Positions 1 to 8,258 of a stretch of DNA of 43,720 nucleotides are shown here, piece after piece. This stretch comes from an uncultured Muribaculaceae bacterium. GTDB lineage: Bacteria > Bacteroidota > Bacteroidia > Bacteroidales > Muribaculaceae. The DNA lies in contig CAJTQV010000025.1 in assembly GCA_910578385.1 (NCBI GenBank), positions 1 to 43,720 on the forward strand. The letters run 5' to 3'. The first letter of the stretch is position 1, and each line of letters opens with the position of its first letter. Under the pieces are notes generated by a model. That model did no database searches. It had not been told where the DNA came from and was given only the letters and a program-made list of their open reading frames with translations. The position numbers were made by a program, and so were the translations under genes.

Positions 1-1
1 T

Positions 2-20
2 CCATGGCCGGAGGCCATGG
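2..20. repeat. Perfect 8-bp hairpin at window edge
   Basis: CCATGGCC and GGCCATGG pair perfectly around a 3-nt GGA loop. No T-run follows on the plus strand, so it is not a convincing intrinsic terminator. It may be the edge of a REP-like extragenic palindrome whose left side lies outside the window. Confidence 0.55.
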
Positions 21-41
21 AAATGGGGACGGGTACGGGGA

Positions 42-49
42 TAAATTTG
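42..49 (+). promoter_or_regulatory. Putative rmuC promoter, -7 element
   Basis: TAAATTTG fits the Bacteroides -7 consensus TAnnTTTG and lies 24 bases before the rmuC ATG. No TTTG at the -33 position is visible, so the assignment rests on one element. Confidence 0.4.
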
Positions 50-72
50 TGAATAATAAGGATTAATGTGAT

Positions 73-1653
73 ATGGAAATTGTTTTTGCCATTGTGGGGG
101 TAATTGTGGGGGTTGTGGTAGGCGTGCTGCTGCAGGCCGTCAGAACCGGGGCGTTGAGGACGCAGGTCGGAGTGCTTGAGTCGCAGTTGGCCGAGACTAA
201 AAATGCCGGTACCGAGGCTCTGAGACAGCTTGAGGAATCTCACCGTCGTGTTTTCGCCGAGCGCGAGAAAGCCAATGCCGAGTTGATGTTAAGTAAGGAA
301 AAGTCTTTTCTTGAGACTCTTGCCGACAAGGAAAATGCTTATAAAAAGGTTCTCGCCGATAAGGAAAGCGCTTATGAAAAGGTGCTCGCCGATAAGGAAA
401 GCTCTTATGAAAAGGTGCTCGCCGATAAGGAAAGTACTCATGCCAAGATTATCGCCGACAAAGAAGGTGCTTATGAGAAGGCCATAGCCGATATGGCGAA
501 GGCGCATGAGTTGGCTTTTGAGCGTCAGGAACAGCATAACCGCGAGGCATTGAATGCTCTTCAGAAGCGTTTTGACGAGACCGTTGCCAAGATGAAGGCA
601 GAGCTGGAGAACGTCACCGCCGAGATGCTGAAACGCCGTCAGTCAGAATTCGAGACTACCAGCCGCGAGGGTGTATCAAAGATTCTCGAACCGCTCAACG
701 CCTCTATCCGCGAGATGCGCGAGGCCGTGGCCGACAATACCGTGAAGCATTCCGAATTTGGCGGTAAACTCGCCGAGAATATCCGTCTTGTCATGGAACA
801 CAGCGATGCCGCCCGCAAGAGCGCGGACCGTCTGGCCGACGCACTCCGTGGCGGAGGCAAGATTCAGGGAGACTGGGGTGAGAAAGTGCTTACCGAACTC
901 CTGGAGTCGCAGGGACTTACCGAGGGCGTACACTTCGACACCCAGCCAACACTCCGCGATGCCGCCGGCAACGCTATCCGCTCGGAGAATGACCGTCTGC
1001 TTCGTCCGGATGTCATACTACACCTTGACCGTGAACGCGACGTGGTGATCGATGCCAAGGTATCGCTGTCGGCCTTCATGGACTATAAGGCTGCCGAGTC
1101 GGAAGAGGCTCGCGAGACAGCACTCCGCAACCATGTGACCAGTGTTGAAAACCACGTGAAGGAACTGTCGCGCAAGGACTACTCCTCATATATCGGAGCC
1201 GGAAAAGTGCGCATGGACTATGTGATCATGTTCGTCCCCAACACCACCGCGCTCTACGCCGCCACTCTGAAGAAACCGGACCTATGGCGCAAGGCCATGG
1301 AGAAAGGTGTGTATATCGCCGATGAGCAGACGCTCTACGCCGCTCTGCGCATCATCGACATGACATGGAGGCAGATTGCCCAGGCCGAGAACCATGAGAA
1401 AGTCTACTCTCTCGCCAACGAGATGCTGGAGCGGGTCAACATGTTTATGGAGAAATTCGTGGCACTCGGCAAGAAACTTGAGGACGCACAGAAAAGCTAC
1501 GGAGATGCCATGGCCAAAATCGGAGATTCAGGCCAGAGCATCCCCGTGACATGCCGCAAGCTCATAAAATTAGGGGCTACTGTGAAGCAGCCCCGTAAAG
1601 GTGTGAGTCCTGAACTGATCGGCCTTTCGGCCGACACACCGGCGGAAGGGTGA
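73..1653 (+). CDS. rmuC: DNA recombination protein RmuC
   Basis: RmuC-family protein of 526 aa, a nuclease-like factor that limits inversions and rearrangements at repeats. A single membrane segment covers residues 4-22. A long coiled coil follows to about 260, and the conserved RmuC domain covers about 262-505. In that domain RPDVIL (311-316) and DAKVS (327-331) resemble a PD-(D/E)XK core. The coiled coil contains six 11-residue units at 79-144, built on a YEKVLADKES theme and encoded by near-identical 33-bp DNA repeats, so the length may vary between strains. The gene stands alone on the plus strand. Its TGA stop runs directly into a 9-bp repeat tract shared with the convergent GTPase gene. 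The family assignment is firm; the nuclease activity is known only from relatives. Confidence 0.93.
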   Translation: MEIVFAIVGVIVGVVVGVLLQAVRTGALRTQVGVLESQLAETKNAGTEALRQLEESHRRVFAEREKANAELMLSKEKSFLETLADKENAYKKVLADKESAYEKVLADKESSYEKVLADKESTHAKIIADKEGAYEKAIADMAKAHELAFERQEQHNREALNALQKRFDETVAKMKAELENVTAEMLKRRQSEFETTSREGVSKILEPLNASIREMREAVADNTVKHSEFGGKLAENIRLVMEHSDAARKSADRLADALRGGGKIQGDWGEKVLTELLESQGLTEGVHFDTQPTLRDAAGNAIRSENDRLLRPDVILHLDRERDVVIDAKVSLSAFMDYKAAESEEARETALRNHVTSVENHVKELSRKDYSSYIGAGKVRMDYVIMFVPNTTALYAATLKKPDLWRKAMEKGVYIADEQTLYAALRIIDMTWRQIAQAENHEKVYSLANEMLERVNMFMEKFVALGKKLEDAQKSYGDAMAKIGDSGQSIPVTCRKLIKLGATVKQPRKGVSPELIGLSADTPAEG

Positions 1654-1793
1654 TAGGCCCAATAGGCCCAATAGGCCCAATAAGCCCAATAAGCCCAATA
1701 AGCCCAATAAGCCTTATAGGGCCTATAAGCCTTATAAGACCTATAAGACCTATAAGACCTATAAGCCATATAAGACCTATCGGCCCTATAAGC
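1652..1793. repeat. 9-bp tandem repeat tract, ATAGG/ATAAG core
   Basis: The whole gap between the convergent rmuC and GTPase stop codons is tandem 9-mers: about seven units of ATARGCCCA, then about seven of CTATAAGAC with variants. The orientation switches at 1713-1729, where CTTATAGG and CCTATAAG form an inverted repeat around one G. Because nine is a multiple of three, the tract gives open frames on both strands (PIGPIS and AYWAYW type), which are not genes. A related tract with an ATAGG core lies at 37021-37098. Confidence 0.9.
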
Positions 1794-3128
1794 TTACAGC
1801 TCTTCCAGGCAGGAATCCAGGGCGGCGGTTATCGCCGCCTTGTCCATTTTCTGGCCAATGAAAACTAACTTCTGCATCCGGTCGCCATACTTCTCATCCC
1901 AGTCGCGCATCAGTCCCGGGTCGCGTGCGAGAAGTACCTCAAGGTCTTCCTGAGGCGCGGTCACATACCAGCGGCCTGACTCCATGAGCCGCTTCTGGCT
2001 GCCGGCCTGCTCGAACAGATATGACATGTCGGGATTTTCCTTGAAATAGCATACTCCCTTGCAGCGGATGACGCTTTTCGGCCAGTTCTTCGCGCAGAAC
2101 CAATCGAACTTGTTGAGCGAGAAGGGACAGCGAGCGAAGTACACGAATGTGCCGATACCATACTCCTCGGCCTCACCCTCACCGTGATGATGGTGGTGAT
2201 GGCAGCAGCAATGTCCATGCTCATGGTCACAGTGTGAGTGATCCTCCTCTTCATCGTGATGATGGTGGTGATGCCCGTGCTCCTCGTCGTGGTCATGGTG
2301 ATGATGATGCTCGTGCTCCTCGTCGTGGACATGATGATGATGCTCGTGCTCCTCGTCATGGTGATGGTGGTGGTGATGCTCTTCCTCCTCGACCGGTTTC
2401 TCGATTTCCTTGACCCATGTGGCCGAGGTAGCTACTTTCTCGAAGTCGAACATATGGGTGTTGAGAATCTTGTCGAAGTCAACGTCGCAGAAGTCACATT
2501 CTATAATCTCGGCGGTGGGCTGGAGAGCACGGACCACCTCGCGGATGTGGTGCGCCTCTTCCTTGGTCACTTCCGAAATCTTGTTGAGAAGAATGATGTT
2601 GCAGAACTCAATCTGCTGGATAACCAGATTCTCGATATCCTCCTCGTCGATATTCTTGCGGGTGAGTGAGTCGCCGCCGGCGAACTCATCGCGCAGACGT
2701 AGAGCGTCAACAACTGTGGTGATGCAGTCGAGACGAACCGAGGCGTCACGGTTGTATTCCTCACCCATCTGAGGCATGGCACAGATGGTCTGTGCGATAG
2801 GCTCAGGCTCGCAGATACCGCTCGCCTCAATCACTATATAATCGAAATCGCCGTTGTTGGCGAGGTCGGCGAGTTGCTGGACGAGATCCATCTTGAGTGT
2901 GCAGCATATGCAGCCGTTCTGCAACGGCACGAGGCTCTCCTCATCCTGACCTACCACGCCACCCTTGGCGATAAGGTCTGCGTCGATATTGACCTCGCCG
3001 ATGTCGTTGACGATAACGGCGAAGCGTATTCCCTTGCGGTTGTTCAGTATGCGGTTAAGAAGCGTTGTCTTACCGCTTCCAAGATAGCCCGTGAGCAAAA
3101 GCACAGGCACAATTCTTTTCTTATCCAT
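1794..3128 (-). CDS. CobW/G3E-family GTPase (zinc metallochaperone-like)
   Basis: G3E P-loop GTPase of 444 aa. Relatives insert or deliver metals, and many help cells cope with low zinc. The P-loop GYLGSGKT is at 14-21. The family metal motif CxCC (Cys73, Cys75, Cys76) follows. The guanine-specificity loop is NKIS at 182-185. The CobW C-terminal domain covers about 324-435. Residues 251-315 are almost entirely His, Asp, Glu and Cys in repeated blocks, consistent with a metal-binding linker. The gene lies 36 bp downstream of the MMPL exporter on the same strand, so read-through from the polyene operon is possible, although the function looks unrelated. No zinc-regulator site was recognised in the short gap. 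The metal is inferred, not shown. Confidence 0.9.
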   Translation of the reverse strand: MDKKRIVPVLLLTGYLGSGKTTLLNRILNNRKGIRFAVIVNDIGEVNIDADLIAKGGVVGQDEESLVPLQNGCICCTLKMDLVQQLADLANNGDFDYIVIEASGICEPEPIAQTICAMPQMGEEYNRDASVRLDCITTVVDALRLRDEFAGGDSLTRKNIDEEDIENLVIQQIEFCNIILLNKISEVTKEEAHHIREVVRALQPTAEIIECDFCDVDFDKILNTHMFDFEKVATSATWVKEIEKPVEEEEHHHHHHHDEEHEHHHHVHDEEHEHHHHHDHDEEHGHHHHHHDEEEDHSHCDHEHGHCCCHHHHHHGEGEAEEYGIGTFVYFARCPFSLNKFDWFCAKNWPKSVIRCKGVCYFKENPDMSYLFEQAGSQKRLMESGRWYVTAPQEDLEVLLARDPGLMRDWDEKYGDRMQKLVFIGQKMDKAAITAALDSCLEEL

Positions 3129-3164
3129 ATATGATTTTATATTAAAACCTGGTCGATTGATGAA

Positions 3165-6017
3165 TTAATGTGAGGGGAGGTCTTCGCGGCGGTTGATCAC
3201 GTGGAGGTTGGGGGTGAAATCCTCGGCGCAGCCACGCAGCAGCTCACGGCGTTCCCCCTCAGGAAGATAACAGTAAACCGGCCTCCCGGGTTGCTTCAAG
3301 GCCACGAGCAGTGCAATCTCACCCTGGCCGCGTGTGTCAGATATTGAGATTGGTCCATCCCCGTCGCACATGCTGTCGCATTCCCCGTGATTGCGTGCAA
3401 TCTCCCGGAGCATACGTCGTGCAGTGACTTCCACCTCACGCCCCTTGTAGATGTAGCGGCCATAGACCGCCTCGCGTAATTCCTGATCCGGAGTGAGTCG
3501 GGTTCGCGACAATCTGCGCAACAGTCCGCGCAAAGTGACAGGATGACGGCGAAGCTCTCCTGACTTGGTGCGCGTCAGCCACCTGAATACCAACGGCGGG
3601 AAGAGATAGGCCATGAGCACAACCGACAGCATACCCACCACCGTAACCTCGCCTAACGAGCGCAGCGCCGGATGCTTGGCGAACAGCAGAGTGCCGATGC
3701 CGATGAACATGATCAATGCCGAGACTATGATACTGTTCTTGTACGAAGCGAGTATCTTGCGACGGTATGCGAATTCATACGACAGTCCCTCGGTCATGAA
3801 GATGGTGTAGTCGTCGCCCTGGCCGAAAATGAACGTGGCCAATATCACATTGACAATGTTGAACTTTATACCCAACATTCCCATTATTCCCAATATCCAG
3901 ATCCAGCTGAAAGCCATCGGCATGAACGAGACTATCGCAAGTTCGATGCTTCCCAATGAAATCCATAGGAAGATAAACACGATGAAACCGCACGCCACGC
4001 CTATGTAGTTGAAATCGTCGGAGAGAGTGTTGGCAATCGCCCCGTTCATGCTCCGCACGTCGAAGAAAAGACCTCCGAACTCACGCTCACGCCCGAGAGC
4101 CTCCTTCACCTCTTCCATGTCGGCACGGCGCACCGAAAGCTCCTGCACCACCGATTTCCTTCCCGCACCCGGGTTCTCGCTCAGACTGTTGCTGAAAACA
4201 GTCCCGGAAAATTCCTCGAAGTCGCTGAAACTTTTAGGTTGCAGGTCAGCAGTAACCAATTCGCCGAACGGGGCGAAAGCCTCCGGCCCGAATCCCTGAT
4301 TGGCAGCTGCGCGTGCTATTCCGGTGGTCAAGGCCTCGTGATGGTCGTTGACAAACCGCTTCCAGCGTTCCAGACGTTCTTGTTGTTTGCCGTCGCTAAC
4401 CAAAAACGCGCTGACTTCGCCGCGACGTGAGGCTTTGCCCGACTTCACGATAGAGTCTATACGCGCAGTTATGCTCTCGTTGCAGCGCAGGGCTTCGTTC
4501 CAGTCGCTGCCGTTGCTCACTACATACAGGCTCTCCGCGTCGCTCGTGCTGTCAACAAGACTCTGGAACCATGCCATGTTCTCGCGCTGTTCCGGGGTCA
4601 TGTAGTTGATGTTGCGCATATCAGAGTCAAACTCCGTGCGCAGACTGAAGTAACCGAACACCACAGTGAGCAGCAATACAGCCCATACGAGCCAACGGCT
4701 GTTCTCGACCGAGATTCCGGCGAGACGCGTTATCAGCTTCGGGTCGCTCACTTTCGGGTCGCCCGGACGCCGCGTGCGCACAAGATGGGGGAGAACCACA
4801 AGCACGAAAAGAATCGTGCCGACAAGCAGCAGCGAACTGAACAGGCCGAGGTCATGTAAGGCCGGGGAGTCGAGCGGCACAAGACAGAGAAAAGCACCTA
4901 CCGTGGTGACATTGCCCACCACGAGCGGAGAGACAATCTCGCGCAGAGCGGCGCGTGGATGCTCGCTTTCCCTGATATGGTCTATGAGATGCAGCGGGTA
5001 ATTTATCGCGATACCGAGAATGACCGACGCGATACCGATCACGATAATCGAAACCGAGTCGTAATAGAGAGCTATTCCACCCATCGCGAACAGCCAGCCC
5101 CACGCCACCGAAACCACGATGAGCAGAATGTTCCTCGCGTTGCGGAACACATAGATAAGCAGTAGAACTATCAGCACTCCGGCAATCGCCACAGCCAATA
5201 TGCTGTCCTTCTTGATACGCTCAGCATTGGCCACGGCAATCAGCGGACCGCCGATGACATGAATGTCAAGCTCCGGAAGTTCCTTCTCCGTCGCTCCCTT
5301 CACGTCGCCGAGCATCGCGGCGAGCGCGGCGTTATGCTCCGACTCGCTTGAGCCGAAAGCCGATTCCATCACCACAATAGCACGTTTCGAGTCGGGCGAG
5401 AGGATATATCCGTCGTAAGTCTCGAAATCAATCGGCATACCGCCACGGTTCAGCCGGGCAAGCACCGGCGAGAAGAGATTCAGCGGGTCGCGGCCCATGT
5501 TCGCGGCCATCATCGCCGACGAAGGGAAAAGCAGCATCTCCTTGTCGGCGGCCAACTGACGATTCACGAACCCCGGATCTGCGAGCAGACTGTCCGCGCG
5601 GGCATAGTCGCCGTCAGTCATGAAATATGGAGCGTTGGCATATGCGAATTCGGCAATTCCGAGCATCTTGTCCATGTCAATCTCCTTGGTGACATTGCTG
5701 ACATATCCGGCAGTATCAGCCTCGGCGAGGTGTCCCGCAAAAGCCTCAACCCCCTCGGTCAGCAGGTCGGGGTCTACAAGCGAAGTGTCGCGGAGGGAGA
5801 TTATGGCATACACATTGTTCGCGCCCGAAATATCCTGATAAACCGACAGGGCGGTCTGGTTCTTCTCGTCGAGCGGCAGGAAGTCGAAGATATCCTCCTT
5901 ATAGCTCAGCGTCAGTATGGCCAGAACCAGACAGACCGTAATGGCGCCGGTCAGCGACCAGGCCAACGCCCGGTGCCTGCGGAAAGAGTCATAAACCGAA
6001 AGAACAAACCGTATCAT
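3165..6017 (-). CDS. MMPL/RND-family exporter with extra C-terminal domain
   Basis: Inner-membrane RND/MMPL transporter of about 950 aa, the expected exporter of the aryl-polyene lipid. It shows the two-repeat RND layout: a first membrane helix, a large periplasmic loop, a helix bundle near residues 270-440, a second loop, and a second bundle with GQGDDYTIFM. A GTG codon 12 bases upstream (6029) is an alternative start overlapping the preceding gene; I chose the ATG, which begins 4 bp after that gene's stop. The last roughly 135 residues form a cytoplasmic tail not normal for MMPL proteins, whose final 97 residues resemble the tail of the GT2-acyltransferase at 11263-13236. Being last in the cluster fits an export role. 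The substrate is inferred from context. Confidence 0.88.
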   Translation of the reverse strand: MIRFVLSVYDSFRRHRALAWSLTGAITVCLVLAILTLSYKEDIFDFLPLDEKNQTALSVYQDISGANNVYAIISLRDTSLVDPDLLTEGVEAFAGHLAEADTAGYVSNVTKEIDMDKMLGIAEFAYANAPYFMTDGDYARADSLLADPGFVNRQLAADKEMLLFPSSAMMAANMGRDPLNLFSPVLARLNRGGMPIDFETYDGYILSPDSKRAIVVMESAFGSSESEHNAALAAMLGDVKGATEKELPELDIHVIGGPLIAVANAERIKKDSILAVAIAGVLIVLLLIYVFRNARNILLIVVSVAWGWLFAMGGIALYYDSVSIIVIGIASVILGIAINYPLHLIDHIRESEHPRAALREIVSPLVVGNVTTVGAFLCLVPLDSPALHDLGLFSSLLLVGTILFVLVVLPHLVRTRRPGDPKVSDPKLITRLAGISVENSRWLVWAVLLLTVVFGYFSLRTEFDSDMRNINYMTPEQRENMAWFQSLVDSTSDAESLYVVSNGSDWNEALRCNESITARIDSIVKSGKASRRGEVSAFLVSDGKQQERLERWKRFVNDHHEALTTGIARAAANQGFGPEAFAPFGELVTADLQPKSFSDFEEFSGTVFSNSLSENPGAGRKSVVQELSVRRADMEEVKEALGREREFGGLFFDVRSMNGAIANTLSDDFNYIGVACGFIVFIFLWISLGSIELAIVSFMPMAFSWIWILGIMGMLGIKFNIVNVILATFIFGQGDDYTIFMTEGLSYEFAYRRKILASYKNSIIVSALIMFIGIGTLLFAKHPALRSLGEVTVVGMLSVVLMAYLFPPLVFRWLTRTKSGELRRHPVTLRGLLRRLSRTRLTPDQELREAVYGRYIYKGREVEVTARRMLREIARNHGECDSMCDGDGPISISDTRGQGEIALLVALKQPGRPVYCYLPEGERRELLRGCAEDFTPNLHVINRREDLPSH
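3168..3458 (-). other. C-terminal tail domain of the MMPL exporter
   Basis: The segment starts at RYIYKG, runs through ARRMLREIARN, then ISISDTRGQGEIALLVAL, VYCYLPEGERRELL and NLHVINRRED. Order and spacing match the C-terminal tail of the GT2-acyltransferase (11266-11640). The strand-Gly-x-Gly-helix pattern looks like a degenerate Rossmann or methyltransferase fold. Confidence 0.6.
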
Positions 6018-6021
6018 ATTC

Positions 6022-7356
6022 TTATCCACGTTTGCCCCGGTTGTCTATGAATTTCAGCGGCTTCCGGTTATCCCCCGGGTTCAGCATACGTGCCACGTCA
6101 TCCGGCTGCATTATCTCAACAATCGGGGCCACACGTATCCGGGAACGGAAGCGGTCTTTAAGGTCCTTTATCATGTCGAACCTCTGGGGAGCGGCCACGC
6201 CGACATGCACCACAACCTCGTCGGTGCCCGCGAAACTGTTGCGCACCTCCACCACATAGTTGACCACGTAGGGAGTATTGTCGAGCACGTCATTTATGGC
6301 CGGCGGGTAGATGGTGGTGCCCTTCAGCTTGATCATGTTGTTCTTGCGGCCGACCAATGGGGTGAGACGGTAGGAGTGGCGTCCGCACGCGCAGGGTTCC
6401 ATCACCTTCCGGCTCATGTCGCCTGTGCGGAAGCGCAGCAGCGGCATACCCTCCACTCCGAGCGTGGTGACCACCACCTCGCCTACCTCTCCATCGGCAA
6501 CGGGACGGTTGTCTTCGCCGATAATCTCGACAATGATAAGTTCAGGGTGGACATGACCGCCGCAGCCGCAGGGACACTCCGAGAAAGTAGCTCCCATCTC
6601 CGTGGAGGAATAGGTGGCGAAAAGCTCCACATCCCACTTCTCACGAATGCGGTTGCCGAGCATATTGAGACTGAAATCCTGTTCACGAAGTCCCTCGCCG
6701 ATTCCAATCACACGGCGCACGCTCGAATTGCGGTAGTCGATGCCATGCTGTTCGGCATACTCTATGAGCCGGAGAATGAACGACGGCACGCACATCAGCG
6801 TGTCAGGTTTCAGCCGCCGGATTGTGTCCCATTGTAGTTCCGGCATACCGTTGCCGACGCGTATGATTCCCGCGCCGAGCTTGCGTATGCCGAGGAAGTA
6901 GGCCAGGCCGGCCATGAACCGTTTGTCGAGAGTGGTCATCAGCTGAACGCGGTTACCCGGCCGCACTCCGGCACATGCGAACGATTTCATCTCGTTATAG
7001 GCCAGACGCTCCAGGTCACTGTCCGTGCAACCGAAAGTCACCGGGTCGCCCAATGTGCCCGAAGTGGTCACGTAGTCAATAATCTTCTCATGCGGCACGC
7101 AGAGAAAATCAGCATTGCAGAGCTGCAGGTCCTTCTTCTCTGTAAACGGCACACGCTGCAGGTCGGCCACAGTGCGTATTTCCGACGGATTGATGCCGGT
7201 GTCGGCAAACATCCGGCGGTAGAAAGGGGAGTGCTCCGCAAGATAGCACACCGCATCGCGCAGACGCGCGTCCTGATAGGCGGCTATTTCCTCAGCCGTG
7301 CGGAACTCAATATCATTGTCGCGGTCAATGCCGTCGGGAAAAGTCATATATTTCAT
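6022..7356 (-). CDS. PaaK-like arylate-CoA/ACP ligase
   Basis: Adenylate-forming enzyme of 444 aa, related to phenylacetate-CoA ligase. It probably activates the aromatic starter acid (such as a cinnamate or coumarate) with ATP. The AMP-binding loop TSGTLGDPV is at 98-106. ATYSSTEMG carries the second adenylate motif, followed by a cysteine-rich CPCGCGG patch. RFRTGDMSR carries the acidic hinge region, and GRKNNMIKLKG starts the C-terminal lid. The length is normal for PaaK. The start overlaps the upstream hydrolase stop as ATGA, so the two are translationally coupled. Whether the acceptor is CoA or an acyl carrier protein cannot be read from sequence. Confidence 0.87.
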   Translation of the reverse strand: MKYMTFPDGIDRDNDIEFRTAEEIAAYQDARLRDAVCYLAEHSPFYRRMFADTGINPSEIRTVADLQRVPFTEKKDLQLCNADFLCVPHEKIIDYVTTSGTLGDPVTFGCTDSDLERLAYNEMKSFACAGVRPGNRVQLMTTLDKRFMAGLAYFLGIRKLGAGIIRVGNGMPELQWDTIRRLKPDTLMCVPSFILRLIEYAEQHGIDYRNSSVRRVIGIGEGLREQDFSLNMLGNRIREKWDVELFATYSSTEMGATFSECPCGCGGHVHPELIIVEIIGEDNRPVADGEVGEVVVTTLGVEGMPLLRFRTGDMSRKVMEPCACGRHSYRLTPLVGRKNNMIKLKGTTIYPPAINDVLDNTPYVVNYVVEVRNSFAGTDEVVVHVGVAAPQRFDMIKDLKDRFRSRIRVAPIVEIMQPDDVARMLNPGDNRKPLKFIDNRGKRG

Positions 7357-8258
7357 TTGAAGATACCTCTTAACCAGTTTAGAAATTCATCCTTCCACGC
7401 AATCGCCTCCTCCGTGGTCTTCGATGCAGTGGCACCGAATCCATGTCCTCCGGTGCGGTACTGAACATAGCGGTGTTCGACTCCGGCGGCTGTCATGGCC
7501 GAGTCGAGAAGTTCCGAATTGCGGTATTTCACAATCGGGTCATCCACGCAGTTCATGAGGAACACCGGGGGCATGTCGGGGCGCACATGCTTCTCAAGCG
7601 AGAGCGAGTCTTTCATCTCCCGGCTTATGGCGCGTCCCTCGCCGAGCAATCCGCGTCGCGAACGCTTATGGACCGAACGGTCCGTGAGCGAGACCACCGG
7701 GTAGATTGGAGCTATGAAGTCCGGACGCAGCGACACCTCCGGAGTCACCCCCGCGAGCTGAAGCACACCGCTGTCGAAAAACATACCCGACATGGCCGTG
7801 AGATGTCCCCCCGCAGAGAACCCCATCACGCCGACACACTCCGGGTCGATGCCATATTCCCCGGCATTCTCACGCACGAGCTGGATGCTCCTCTGCACAT
7901 CCTGAAGCATGTCGGGGTAGCGGTTGCCACGGGCGAGCAGCCGGTAATGCGTTATGAAACCGGCGATTCCCCCCGTGCGGTATTCCAGCACGAATGCCGA
8001 TATGCCGTTAGCGCGAAGCCATTCCGCCACACCCTCACCCTCTGTCTTGCGGTCGAGCCAGAAATAACTCCCGCCGGGACACACGATACAGGCCGGGTTG
8101 CCCGAACCCTCTGCAAGATAAGGTGAGAGTTTCACCTTCGCCTTGCAATCCGTGCCCTCCCAGATATTGAAGGTCTGCTTGTCAGCTGCCGTGGCGATAA
8201 GCGCACAGAGCAGACAGACCGCGAGCGTAATTATTCTCTTAATTATCTGATGCAGCAT
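7353..8258 (-). CDS. Secreted alpha/beta hydrolase (esterase-like)
   Basis: Serine hydrolase of 301 aa in the acetyl-esterase/dienelactone-hydrolase group. A signal peptide covers about residues 1-25. The oxyanion motif CPGGSY lies near 60-64. The nucleophile elbow is GFSAGG with Ser148. The likely acid is in CVDDP and the catalytic His in GGHGFG. It overlaps the upstream desaturase gene by 20 bp and the PaaK-like gene by 4 bp, so it belongs to the operon. A secreted esterase inside a polyene cluster might trim or transfer an ester in the periplasm; that is inference. A captured carbohydrate esterase is the alternative. Confidence 0.85.
   Translation of the reverse strand: MLHQIIKRIITLAVCLLCALIATAADKQTFNIWEGTDCKAKVKLSPYLAEGSGNPACIVCPGGSYFWLDRKTEGEGVAEWLRANGISAFVLEYRTGGIAGFITHYRLLARGNRYPDMLQDVQRSIQLVRENAGEYGIDPECVGVMGFSAGGHLTAMSGMFFDSGVLQLAGVTPEVSLRPDFIAPIYPVVSLTDRSVHKRSRRGLLGEGRAISREMKDSLSLEKHVRPDMPPVFLMNCVDDPIVKYRNSELLDSAMTAAGVEHRYVQYRTGGHGFGATASKTTEEAIAWKDEFLNWLRGIFK

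Noticed and set aside
1497..1868. Open frames across the 9-bp repeat tract with AYWAYW and PIGPIS peptides
   Set aside because: They arise because the repeat unit is nine bases; they overlap real genes on both sides and have no domain or start signal.
2147..2669. Plus-strand frames rich in Arg/Asp or Val/Leu/Met opposite the GTPase gene
   Set aside because: They are the complement of the histidine-codon block; composition alone explains them.
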